Assembly: GCA_020631215.1 (NCBI GenBank)
Contig: JAHDHS010000002.1
Span: 1-64,000, forward strand
From: Hellea sp.
GTDB taxonomy: Bacteria; Pseudomonadota; Alphaproteobacteria; Caulobacterales; Maricaulaceae
Reading direction: 5' to 3'
Length of the DNA: 64,000 bases
A program made the position numbers and the translations under genes. Shown one piece after another: positions 1-7,310 of the stretch. Position 1 is the first letter of the stretch. The number at the start of each line of letters is the position of its first letter. Below the pieces are notes generated by a model. It saw nothing but the letters and a program-made list of their open reading frames with translations, searched no databases and was not told the origin of the DNA.

Positions 1-2
1 CA

Positions 3-800
3 TTAATCACCACGACCGAGCGCCTGTATCCTTATCAGACAATTTATAATTTCCGCGATTTCGGTGGTTATGCAGGGACAGGGGGCAGACCTGTGAAAAC
101 GGGTCATTTATTTCGCTCCGCACATCTGAATAATCTAAGCGATAAAGATCTGGATTCCATCGCTGCGCTGGATATCGGTTTGATTGTTGATCTGCGTCAT
201 GCACCGGAACGCCAGCGCCAGCCTTCACGCCTATATGATCCTGCACCGTCTATTTTCGAATACCCTGACGCGCCTGAAACTGCCGGGGATAAAGTAGCCC
301 CACATGAAGCCTTCATGCAGCATGAGCTTAACACAGCGCAAGATAGTCATGACTATATGATGCGCTCCTACAGCGCGCGTCCAAATGATGAGGGCTTTCA
401 GGCCATCTTTGGAAACACGATCCGGCACCTGATTTCTGATAAAGAAGATCATCGAAATGGTGTCTTGGTGCATTGCGCAGCGGGTAAGGACCGGACGGGC
501 ACGCTGGTGGCTTTGGTTCAAGGGCTGCTGGGTATGTCAGAGGATGACATTATGGCCGATTACATGTTGACGATGGAAGCCGTGGATATTGATTCCATTA
601 TCGGACCGGCTTCCCAAATGTTCACCAAACGCTATGGCCGAGAGATCGATGCGGAGGCGTTGCGGCCCATGTTTGGCGTGACACCTGAATTTCTTGAGGC
701 GGCGCTTGAGACAATGGGCGACATGCAGCTATATGCAAAAAATGTCCTGAAGCTTTCGCCTCAGGACATTGATAAATTGCAGGCGAGATATCTCGCTTGA
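3..800 (+). CDS. Tyrosine-phosphatase-like protein (Y_phosphatase3 type), 5'-truncated by window edge
   Basis: The frame is open from base 3 to the stop at 798-800, so the gene begins outside the window. The GTG at 93 is not the start, because the family's N-terminal signature NFRDFGGY is encoded just upstream at 48-71. The P-loop HCAAGKDRTG at 471-500 carries the Cys nucleophile and phosphate-binding Arg of the C-x5-R phosphatases, in the form seen in MptpB-like Tyr/Ser phosphatases. It should hydrolyse phosphoester bonds in the cytoplasm; the natural substrate cannot be told. Its stop lies 11 bases from the end of the opposing TadG-like gene, so the two are convergent and probably unrelated in function. 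Confidence 0.85.
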   Translation, partial: LITTTERLYPYQTIYNFRDFGGYAGTGGRPVKTGHLFRSAHLNNLSDKDLDSIAALDIGLIVDLRHAPERQRQPSRLYDPAPSIFEYPDAPETAGDKVAPHEAFMQHELNTAQDSHDYMMRSYSARPNDEGFQAIFGNTIRHLISDKEDHRNGVLVHCAAGKDRTGTLVALVQGLLGMSEDDIMADYMLTMEAVDIDSIIGPASQMFTKRYGREIDAEALRPMFGVTPEFLEAALETMGDMQLYAKNVLKLSPQDIDKLQARYLA

Positions 801-811
801 GATTTAGTGCC

Positions 812-1477
812 TTAGTTGGCTGATCCGCCGCATACGACATTGTTTTCTGTCGAAGCCGAGCATGAAATCTCTGTGCCAATCGCATCGCCAATATCAACAC
901 GGGCTGATTTGCGCGGTTTTAGCAAAAAATTCTCACGCAGCGTAAAGTTCGATTTGAAATATTTTACCTTAATCGGTTCAAAATCATAAGCAATTCGCGC
1001 GACGACAACACCGGAGTTTTCGTTCAGAATACGGGAGTCCAGTGAAGCCGGATCAAAATGTTTAAATTGCTGAGGCCCGTCATTCATCAGAGCTTTACCG
1101 ACCAGGCGGGGGTTGCCGTTCTGATCCAGATCATAGCTCGCAATTTCCAATTTAATGTCTGATACATTGTCAACACTCAACACTTTCAAGGTGGCTGTCA
1201 TGATTTCAGTCATGTCATCGGCCGTTATCTGCGAAACTTGCGTGGCGAGATCGCCGGCAACGTTGGTCGAGTGCGAGATCTTACGATCGAAAGAGATCGC
1301 ATAGGCGACTTCAGCGAGGCCAAAATACATCATGATCATGATTGGGGCGATGAGGGCGAACTCGATCGCAGCTACGCCATCTTCGTTAGATTTCAGCTTT
1401 CGCCGCTGATCTTGGATATGACCCATACCCAGTGCGCAGCTGTTCAGTAAGGCTGTTTTCATACGGTTTAACATCAC
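812..1477 (-). CDS. TadE/TadG-like pilus pseudopilin
   Basis: 221 aa. Near the N-terminus a short basic stretch is followed by a type IV prepilin-like site: Gly34, then VAAIEF with Glu39 at +5, then a hydrophobic helix to about residue 60. That is the layout of TadE-like minor pilins processed by the CpaA/TadV peptidase. The rest is an extracytoplasmic domain ending in two Cys that could pair. It lies 15 bases downstream of a second TadE-like gene on the same strand, so the two are probably co-transcribed. They point away from the main cpa operon but clearly belong to the same Tad pilus system. TadE and TadG are hard to tell apart here; at 221 aa it is much shorter than long TadG proteins. 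Confidence 0.8.
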   Translation of the reverse strand: MMLNRMKTALLNSCALGMGHIQDQRRKLKSNEDGVAAIEFALIAPIMIMMYFGLAEVAYAISFDRKISHSTNVAGDLATQVSQITADDMTEIMTATLKVLSVDNVSDIKLEIASYDLDQNGNPRLVGKALMNDGPQQFKHFDPASLDSRILNENSGVVVARIAYDFEPIKVKYFKSNFTLRENFLLKPRKSARVDIGDAIGTEISCSASTENNVVCGGSAN

Positions 1478-1492
1478 AAATCCTATTCTTAA

Positions 1493-2041
1493 TTAACCCG
1501 GACAAGAACCTGGCGCCGGGAAAGGTTCGTTTCGGAATGCCGTCGAGCTTTCCAGAATGCGATACCCTGATCCTTGATGCGTTTCCATGCGCGTTAAGGC
1601 GGCTGGCATTGCAAGCTGATAATAAAACAGAGCTCGGATAACCACCGGATCGCCAGCATTTGTGTTTGCGTAATTACCGGGTTGTAGATTTTCTTCCGGG
1701 TCTGGCATGTTGATATCTTTGAACTTTGGCTGGCTCAAAACATCAATTCTGATGTTGTTTTGACAATCCATCATATTGTCCATTTCGGAGCAGACCAGTT
1801 CTTTGAATTTTGCCGCGCCGCCGCAAGCTTGAAAATTGCCTGTGCGGATTTGACGACCGGCCTCAGACACAGCGTGAGTCATAGCCGAGTTCAAAAAGAA
1901 AATGACCGCAAGCTCAATAATGCCAAATAGCAACATAAAGAATGGCAAAGCCACGATTGCAAATTCGACGGCTGCGACGCCTTCCTTGTCTTTTCGGTAT
2001 TGTCTCGCCCGTTTCAACAGACGTTTGTAATAGCCCAACAT
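1493..2041 (-). CDS. TadE-like pilus pseudopilin
   Basis: 182 aa. A basic N-terminus (residues 1-20) precedes Gly21 and VAAVEF with Glu26 at +5, then a hydrophobic helix to about residue 52. This is the prepilin cleavage and assembly signature of TadE-family minor pilins. Four Cys lie in the mature domain, including CGG at the start of the globular part and one just before the C-terminus, suggesting disulfides outside the cytoplasm. It is the first of two TadE-like genes in a minus-strand pair (15-base gap to the next). In the Tad system such pseudopilins are needed for surface assembly of Flp fibres. Family assignment is firm; the distinct role of each copy is not known. Confidence 0.85.
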   Translation of the reverse strand: MLGYYKRLLKRARQYRKDKEGVAAVEFAIVALPFFMLLFGIIELAVIFFLNSAMTHAVSEAGRQIRTGNFQACGGAAKFKELVCSEMDNMMDCQNNIRIDVLSQPKFKDINMPDPEENLQPGNYANTNAGDPVVIRALFYYQLAMPAALTRMETHQGSGYRILESSTAFRNEPFPAPGSCPG

Positions 2042-2165
2042 ATCCCACTCCTGTCTGGCATTGTGCTCAGAGAGGAAATTACCTACTCATTAGGTATTAA
2101 TATTCGGGTAAGGAACGGGCTTAACAAATGGTGAATCTGGTTATTCCACTCGTCGATAGGCAGTC

Positions 2166-2708
2166 CTAATTAGGACCGCCATTAAACGACCCGCCACCAG
2201 CCGGAGAGGCTGGCTGTGACGAGGAAGAATTATTAGATGTCATATTTTGTGTCGCGGCTCTGAATAAGGCCGTCAGAGGATCAATGGGTTCGCTTGGCGT
2301 TGTATTTGCTTCGATAAAGTCCGGACTGTCACCTAGAACTGGCGCTGGCTGGCAATAGGGTTGACAATTATATGACTCCCGGGATTTAGCATTGAAGACC
2401 CGAACGCCTTCATGGGGTGTCGTTTGTCTGACGCGTACATCCGCATTCATCATGATCTGGCCGTCCGCATCTAAAACGATCAAATTGGTTTCACCAAAGC
2501 CGCGTCCAACGACGAACAGCGTGTCAGCTGCGTGAACCGAAACATCGGCAATATCGGAGTTCCCAATGACCACAGCGCTGGCGGCAGAAGGAAGTTGGAT
2601 GATTTCTGTTTTATTCAAATCGACTAAATAGCCATTATTTCCCGCCAAAGCCGTAGTGCTGGCCAGACAAGTTGTTCCAAGGGTCGTTAAAAAAGTCAAA
2701 AATCGCAT
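2166..2708 (-). CDS. Stand-alone secretin N-terminal (pilus assembly N) domain protein
   Basis: 180 aa with a signal peptide of about 22 residues ending TALA. Residues 28-95 match in pattern the N-terminal region of the CpaC secretin encoded at 5105-6607: a short strand ending in LP, then the VVIGNSDIADV and FVVGRGFGETNLIVLD segments correspond to VIVSNPEIVEA and VLIGKNAGQTNAFFY in CpaC. There is no secretin barrel. The tail after residue 110 has a CQPYCQP pair and a Ser/Asn/Gly-rich low-complexity end. Likely a periplasmic Tad accessory protein that docks on or competes with the secretin ring. It sits 124 bases upstream of the tadE pair on the same strand. The domain call is good; the role is inference. 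Confidence 0.7.
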   Translation of the reverse strand: MRFLTFLTTLGTTCLASTTALAGNNGYLVDLNKTEIIQLPSAASAVVIGNSDIADVSVHAADTLFVVGRGFGETNLIVLDADGQIMMNADVRVRQTTPHEGVRVFNAKSRESYNCQPYCQPAPVLGDSPDFIEANTTPSEPIDPLTALFRAATQNMTSNNSSSSQPASPAGGGSFNGGPN

Positions 2709-2929
2709 CAGACACTCCGCGTTACACAGAGCTTCTTAGGCAGATGTAGTGAACGAAGGGTTTACAAAATCGATGTTATATTATGGCCGGGGCATCAGGG
2801 ACATTTAGGCCTATTATAGAGTTGTTCCGCCTTTTCAGTTTAATTTCTTCGTATTCAGTAGAAATTTACCTGAAATTTACCGTGTCTTCTAACCGAATGG
2901 TAATTCGCCCCCCCTATAAGCGGTCTCAA

Positions 2930-2959
2930 CAGGGATGACCCTGTAGGAGGATTGTCCTC
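2930..2959 (+). promoter_or_regulatory. Two small hairpins in the leader of the first pilin gene, the second covering a strong SD
   Basis: CAGGG-ATGA-CCCTG (2930-2943) and GAGGA-TTG-TCCTC (2947-2959) are perfect inverted repeats placed back to back. The second contains most of the AGGAGG at 2945-2950, the best Shine-Dalgarno for an ATG at 2963. The ATG at 2990 has its own GGGAG (2978-2982). The pairing is seen in the sequence; a regulatory role is inference. Confidence 0.4.
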
Positions 2960-2989
2960 ATAATGACTAGCATACGTGGGAGTATTGTT

Positions 2990-3157
2990 ATGCAAAATCT
3001 AGTAACTCGTTTCATTAAAGACGAATCAGGTGCGACAGCTATTGAATATGGTCTGATCGCAACACTTATCGCTGTTGCCATGATCGGCGGCGCGACAGCT
3101 CTTGGTGGAAACATCAATACACGCTTTGTAGGCTTATCTGGCACTATGGGTGAGTAA
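2990..3157 (+). CDS. Flp/Fap-type major pilin (first copy)
   Basis: 55 aa from ATG 2990. Residues 1-14 form the leader ending in Gly14, followed by ATAIEY with Glu+5 and Tyr+6, the diagnostic Flp prepilin cleavage motif, then one hydrophobic helix. The product is cleaved by the prepilin peptidase (gene at 3533) and polymerises into the thin Tad pilus. An in-frame ATG at 2963 would add nine residues. I prefer 2990 because it gives the usual Flp leader length and has GGGAG seven bases upstream, while the AGGAGG serving 2963 is inside a hairpin. A strong terminator follows at 3184-3213, so this pilin is probably made from its own abundant short transcript. Confidence 0.9.
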   Translation: MQNLVTRFIKDESGATAIEYGLIATLIAVAMIGGATALGGNINTRFVGLSGTMGE

Positions 3158-3183
3158 TAAGCTGATCTAAGTTAATAGCTGAG

Positions 3184-3213
3184 AATAGGTCACTTTTGTG
3201 ACCTATTTTTTTT
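3184..3213 (+). terminator. Rho-independent terminator after the first pilin
   Basis: AATAGGTCAC (3184-3193), loop TTTT, perfect complement GTGACCTATT (3198-3207), then an uninterrupted T tract to 3213. A ten-base-pair stem with a U tract is a textbook intrinsic terminator. It separates the two pilin genes. Confidence 0.93.
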
Positions 3214-3282
3214 GCCTAACTTTATGAATTTTAACGTTTATTTTACCTAGCGGCCGTAATAAGATTCAACGTGGAGTGGGAT

Positions 3283-3444
3283 ATGAAAAAGCTTTTGAAA
3301 AAATATTTAAATGACGATTCAGGCGCAACGGCCATTGAATATGGTCTCATCGCGGGATTGATAGCAGCAGCTATGATATTGGGCGCTACGGCTTTGGGGC
3401 AATCTACAAGCACCTTATATGAGGATGCTGCAAACTCTTTTTAG
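3283..3444 (+). CDS. Flp/Fap-type pilin (second copy, 53 aa)
   Basis: Short gene with ATG at 3283 preceded by GGAGTGGG, and stop TAG at 3442-3444. The leader is Lys-rich and ends at Gly14, followed by ATAIEY and a hydrophobic helix closely similar to the first pilin. The mature C-terminus differs (acidic, ending NSF, against GTMGE in the first). It is beyond the terminator at 3184-3213, so it needs its own promoter or read-through. Two pilins may be alternative subunits or major and minor forms. Motif and position make the call firm. Confidence 0.88.
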   Translation: MKKLLKKYLNDDSGATAIEYGLIAGLIAAAMILGATALGQSTSTLYEDAANSF

Positions 3445-3532
3445 GCGGGCTCAAGCCAAAACTTTGCCAATTGCATCAACCGCCTATTAATCTAATTACG
3501 TTAGCTCAAGTGACTAGCTTAAGGAATGTCAC

Positions 3533-4039
3533 ATGATCATAGCCATTATATCGCTATTCGCATTTTCAATACTTATGATCTTTGCTGCCTTGAAAGATGC
3601 AGCAACCATGACCATCCCGAACTGGATTAGCCTTGCTATTATAGCCGCTTATTTTGTGGCTTTGCCCTTCACATGGCAGGGCGGTGCGGTTTTCCTGGAA
3701 CATTTATCCGTTGGTCTTGTATTCTTTCTGGCTGGATTTGCCATGTTTGCCTTTGGCTGGCTCGGAGGCGGCGACGCAAAACTAATGGCCGCGACGGCTC
3801 TCTGGTGGACCTGGCCTGATGCTTTGAATTACATATTCTACACTGCACTTGCTGGCGGAGCCTTGGGTTTGTTTTTGTTGGCAGGACGTCAATATATCCC
3901 GGTAAAGGTTTTGACCTCGCCATGGGCCTATAAAATGTTAAAAGACGAGAAAAAAATGCCATATGGCATCGCTTTAGCCATTGGCGGTGTGCTGACACTG
4001 ATTCAGAGCGATATCTACCGGACAGTCCTCGGCGGCTAA
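3533..4039 (+). CDS. cpaA: Prepilin peptidase CpaA/TadV
   Basis: 168 aa, almost wholly hydrophobic with about five to six membrane segments: the short A24-type peptidase lacking the N-methylation domain. The two catalytic aspartates of the family are visible as Asp22 (in KDAATMTIPNW) and Asp81 (in GGGDAKL). It cleaves the Flp and TadE-type leaders (after Gly, before xxxxE[Y/F]) at the inner membrane. It follows the second pilin gene by 88 bases, and its position between pilins and cpaB matches the cpa gene order known from Caulobacter. Confidence 0.92.
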   Translation: MIIAIISLFAFSILMIFAALKDAATMTIPNWISLAIIAAYFVALPFTWQGGAVFLEHLSVGLVFFLAGFAMFAFGWLGGGDAKLMAATALWWTWPDALNYIFYTALAGGALGLFLLAGRQYIPVKVLTSPWAYKMLKDEKKMPYGIALAIGGVLTLIQSDIYRTVLGG

Positions 4040-4188
4040 ATTTTATCAAATTTCTGTCGACTTAACGGGTTATTTGGGCCCGCTATGTTGGTTTGTGGTC
4101 GATGATTGAGTCAATCTCTGCAATATTTCAGAAATAATAGGTTTTTCTCATTATCGTTAACCCTTTCTTTGCCCTCATTTTCTACGCG

Positions 4189-4203
4189 TTAACCATGCTT
4201 TAG
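4189..4203 (+). promoter_or_regulatory. CtrA-like box upstream of cpaB
   Basis: TTAA-CCATGCT-TTAG: two half-sites seven bases apart, seven of eight half-site bases matching the TTAA-N7-TTAA consensus of the cell-cycle regulator CtrA. It lies 46 bases before the cpaB start. CtrA control of cpa genes is known in Caulobacter; a single near-consensus site in AT-rich DNA may still be chance. Confidence 0.4.
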
Positions 4204-4249
4204 AACGTCTCGGCCTATGCCTTAGGTCTGAACGGCTCTGTGAGGGGAT

Positions 4250-5101
4250 ATGGATAAGAGAAAAATAATCTTGATTGCTGTGATGGCCATATTGGCATTT
4301 GGTATCTTCAATGTTGTCAAAAAACTTGGCACGCCGCCGCCTCAGACCGTACAGGCACCTGAAACCATTGTAGAAAAAGTCAAATATGTCGGGGTCTTGG
4401 CCGCGGCAAAAGATATGCCCCTGGGGTCACGCATTTCCGATAGTAGTCTTTCATGGATTGATTGGCCCGCAGAGGCTGTCACGCCTGCTCTGATTACTGA
4501 AGACAATCGGCCTGACGCAAAAGCAGAGCTGGAAAACTCTATTGTTCGTTCGCCGATCGTAGAGGGCGAGCCGATTAATCCGGTTAAACTTGTCTCGGCC
4601 GGCGACAGTGGCGTCATGGCCGCTCTCCTAAGCCCTGGTATGCGGGCCGTGACTACGCGCATTAGTGTCGATACCGCTGCGGGCGGCTTTATTCAGCCTG
4701 GTGATCGTGTTGACGTGATTTTACGTGAGTCATTTCGCATTGAAGACAATGATGAGAACAAAAATCAAGCCCAGCTGAAACGGGAGCGTGTCTTTATGGC
4801 AAGAACTTTGTTCGAGAACGTCAAGGTGCTCGCGATTGATCAAACTTATGCTACGACCTCTGAAGATGGAGCAACTGTCATCGGGTCGACAGCAACTTTT
4901 GAGCTCAACCAAAATGACGCTGAGTTATTACAGGAGGCTGAGGGCGCAGGGGACATATATCTGACTCTTCGTGGAATTACCCGTTCCAGCGCAAGAGGCG
5001 TGAGCGCTGCCAGCGTTTCCCGTAATAAAACCGGATCAGAACAAAGTTCGCTCACAATTTACCGCTCGGGGCAGCCGACACGTGTTGCTATTCAGGATTA
5101 A
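4250..5101 (+). CDS. cpaB: Tad pilus assembly protein CpaB (RcpC)
   Basis: 283 aa. One N-terminal membrane anchor (about residues 5-22), then a periplasmic SAF-type domain (about 48-115, containing VLAAAKDMPLGSRISDSSL) and the RcpC/CpaB domain (about 120-265). CpaB is a periplasmic partner of the CpaC secretin and needed for pilus export. The start has TGAGGGG just upstream. It opens a tight plus-strand operon: cpaC begins three bases after its stop. Length and domain order are normal for the family. Confidence 0.9.
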   Translation: MDKRKIILIAVMAILAFGIFNVVKKLGTPPPQTVQAPETIVEKVKYVGVLAAAKDMPLGSRISDSSLSWIDWPAEAVTPALITEDNRPDAKAELENSIVRSPIVEGEPINPVKLVSAGDSGVMAALLSPGMRAVTTRISVDTAAGGFIQPGDRVDVILRESFRIEDNDENKNQAQLKRERVFMARTLFENVKVLAIDQTYATTSEDGATVIGSTATFELNQNDAELLQEAEGAGDIYLTLRGITRSSARGVSAASVSRNKTGSEQSSLTIYRSGQPTRVAIQD

Positions 5102-5104
5102 AAG

Positions 5105-6607
5105 ATGATGTTGAAACGAATTTCTTCTCTATTACTGACCAGTTCAGCGGCATTTGTTCTCATGGCAGGCGTAAGCCTCGATGCGGATGCCGGCACACGG
5201 TCTTATTCTCATATCCAGAATGCGCAAAGCAGTGGTGATATCCGTATTCAATCCCCCGGCGAGGGCGCAACAAACCGTTCGATTGTCCTGCCTTATAGTA
5301 AGTCCAGCGTCGTCGAATTGCCGGAAAATGTCATGGACGTGATTGTTTCTAATCCTGAAATAGTTGAGGCGGTCGTTCATACATCAAAACGGACAGTTTT
5401 GATTGGCAAGAATGCCGGACAGACGAATGCATTTTTCTACAGTCATGATGGCCGGGAATTATTGAATTTGGACATCAGAGTTGAGAAAGATATCAATGGC
5501 TTAATAGAACTTATCCGGAAAAACACGCCGAATGCCAATGTGGAAGTGACGGCCATTAATGACAAGATATTGTTGACGGGTTCAGTCCCGAATTCAGCGA
5601 CAGCCGACGCTGTTGAAAAGCTGGCGCGTATGTGGAGTTACTCAGCTGGTTCTGGCGGATTTTTTGGATCACGAAGCAGCGGCGGTGAAGCCGAGGACAT
5701 TGTCAATCTGATGTCAATCGAAGGCAAAGACCAGGTCATGCTAAAAGTGCGCATCGTTGAGATGCAGCGCTCTATAACCAAGCAGCTGGGGTTTGATCTA
5801 AGCGTAGGGGCCAGACTTGGTGACGCGACTGTCAGTCTTGTGAATAATGTGACACCGGATATGGATGGCGGCATGACATTGGGTGCGGCATTTACCAGTG
5901 CAGGCGGCGCGATAAGGAGTTTTGCTCCGCGACTACAGGCCCTAGAACGTGTTGGTTTGATCAGAACATTGGCAGAGCCAACTTTGACGGCTATTTCCGG
6001 AGAAACCGCCAACTTCCTGTCTGGTGGTGAACTGCCAATCCTGTCAGGGGTTTCAATCGATCCTCAAACAGGCGGTTTGATACGCGAATTTGAGTTTAAG
6101 CCTTACGGCGTATCTCTTGGCTTCACCCCGGTTGTCTTGTCAGAAGGCATGATTTCATTAAATATCTCTACTGAGGTGTCAGAGCCAACCGTTGAAAACG
6201 CTTTTGATACGATTGGCGGCGATATTTTAGGTATTCGTGTCCGTCGGGCCAATACGGTGGTCGAACTGCCTGCCGGCGGAAGCCTCGTAATCGCAGGTCT
6301 TATTCGAGAAGAGGCTAGAAACGCTGTCGAGGGCGTACCGGGTATGAAAGATATTCCGGGACTTGGAGCCTTATTTCGGGCGCGTGACGGATCAACTGTG
6401 CAAACGGAGTTGGTCGTCATTGTGACGCCCTATCTCGTGGATCCGACCCATCCGGATAATTTGCAAACGCCACTGGATGGATTTGTGCCTGAAAGTGACG
6501 GTGATAATTTCCTCTTGGGCCGTATCAACAAAGTTTACGCTGAAAACGGACAGCCAAAGATTTCGACTGAGACATTAGATGGTCCATTTGGTCACGTGGT
6601 CGATTAA
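5105..6607 (+). CDS. cpaC: Tad secretin CpaC (RcpA)
   Basis: 500 aa outer-membrane secretin forming the pilus exit channel. Signal peptide of about 29 residues; N-terminal pilus-assembly domain (about 55-125, with ELPENVMDVIVSNPEIVEAV); a BON-like region (about 128-175); secretin barrel (about 230-455) with the conserved VPGMKDIPGLGALFRA near residues 411-426 and ELVVIVTPYLV at its end. It follows cpaB by three bases and is followed by cpaD. The N-terminal domain is duplicated in the separate gene at 2166-2708. Confidence 0.93.
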   Translation: MMLKRISSLLLTSSAAFVLMAGVSLDADAGTRSYSHIQNAQSSGDIRIQSPGEGATNRSIVLPYSKSSVVELPENVMDVIVSNPEIVEAVVHTSKRTVLIGKNAGQTNAFFYSHDGRELLNLDIRVEKDINGLIELIRKNTPNANVEVTAINDKILLTGSVPNSATADAVEKLARMWSYSAGSGGFFGSRSSGGEAEDIVNLMSIEGKDQVMLKVRIVEMQRSITKQLGFDLSVGARLGDATVSLVNNVTPDMDGGMTLGAAFTSAGGAIRSFAPRLQALERVGLIRTLAEPTLTAISGETANFLSGGELPILSGVSIDPQTGGLIREFEFKPYGVSLGFTPVVLSEGMISLNISTEVSEPTVENAFDTIGGDILGIRVRRANTVVELPAGGSLVIAGLIREEARNAVEGVPGMKDIPGLGALFRARDGSTVQTELVVIVTPYLVDPTHPDNLQTPLDGFVPESDGDNFLLGRINKVYAENGQPKISTETLDGPFGHVVD

Positions 6608-6617
6608 GGGGAAAAAG

Positions 6618-7292
6618 ATGCATAATTCATTCAAGAAATCAGCCCTTATTAGCGCGACGCTCGCAGCGATCGTACTTGGCGCATGTTCAACGCCGACGCC
6701 ATCACTTCCGCCGACTGATTTGCGCAATCCTATTCAAGTTGCCGAGTCAATTGAACGTTTAGAGCTCTATGCACGGCCAAATGGGTTAGAGCTTTCCGCA
6801 CGGGACAAATTGGCGGTTGCGCAATTTTTGGATGGTTACCGCAATGGTGGTGACGGGCCTTTATACATGAACAAGCCAGCCGGCGCGCAAGGCGGCATTG
6901 GAACCCGACAAGCCGAAGCGGTCATTCGCGGCCTTATGGCTGAAGGCGGTATTAATCCTATGGCTTTACAAAGCGGGCAATATCAATCGCCGCCGAATGC
7001 ACCGGCACCCGTTGTTGTGTCTTACCGAACGCTGAAAGCGATTCCGCAAAAATGTGGTCGTCTGGGTAGTCTCAGTGATACATATAATAATCAGCCCTAT
7101 GACAATTTTGGATGTTTCCAATCAGCGAATATCGCCGCGATGATCAGCGACCCTCGCCAATTGCTTGAACCATATACTCAGGGCAACCCAAATGCGCAGC
7201 GCAGGCAAGTAGTTTATGACAAATATATCAAAGGCGAATTAAGCGCCTCGGAATTTCCGACTCGTCAGCTCCTGACAGCGGATGATGATTAA
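6618..7292 (+). CDS. cpaD: Tad pilus lipoprotein CpaD
   Basis: 224 aa from ATG 6618, chosen over the in-frame start at 6579 because AAGGGGA lies at 6605-6611 and the protein then begins with a clean lipoprotein signal (basic start, hydrophobic core, lipobox LGAC). The C-terminal half holds the CpaD signature: a CGR motif, a second Cys in NFGCFQSANIAAMISDPRQLL. CpaD lipoproteins sit at the outer membrane and help secretin assembly. The original longer frame overlaps cpaC's end; with the chosen start the genes are ten bases apart. Confidence 0.9.
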   Translation: MHNSFKKSALISATLAAIVLGACSTPTPSLPPTDLRNPIQVAESIERLELYARPNGLELSARDKLAVAQFLDGYRNGGDGPLYMNKPAGAQGGIGTRQAEAVIRGLMAEGGINPMALQSGQYQSPPNAPAPVVVSYRTLKAIPQKCGRLGSLSDTYNNQPYDNFGCFQSANIAAMISDPRQLLEPYTQGNPNAQRRQVVYDKYIKGELSASEFPTRQLLTADDD

Positions 7293-7310
7293 GATTGTGG
7301 ACCAAACCGG

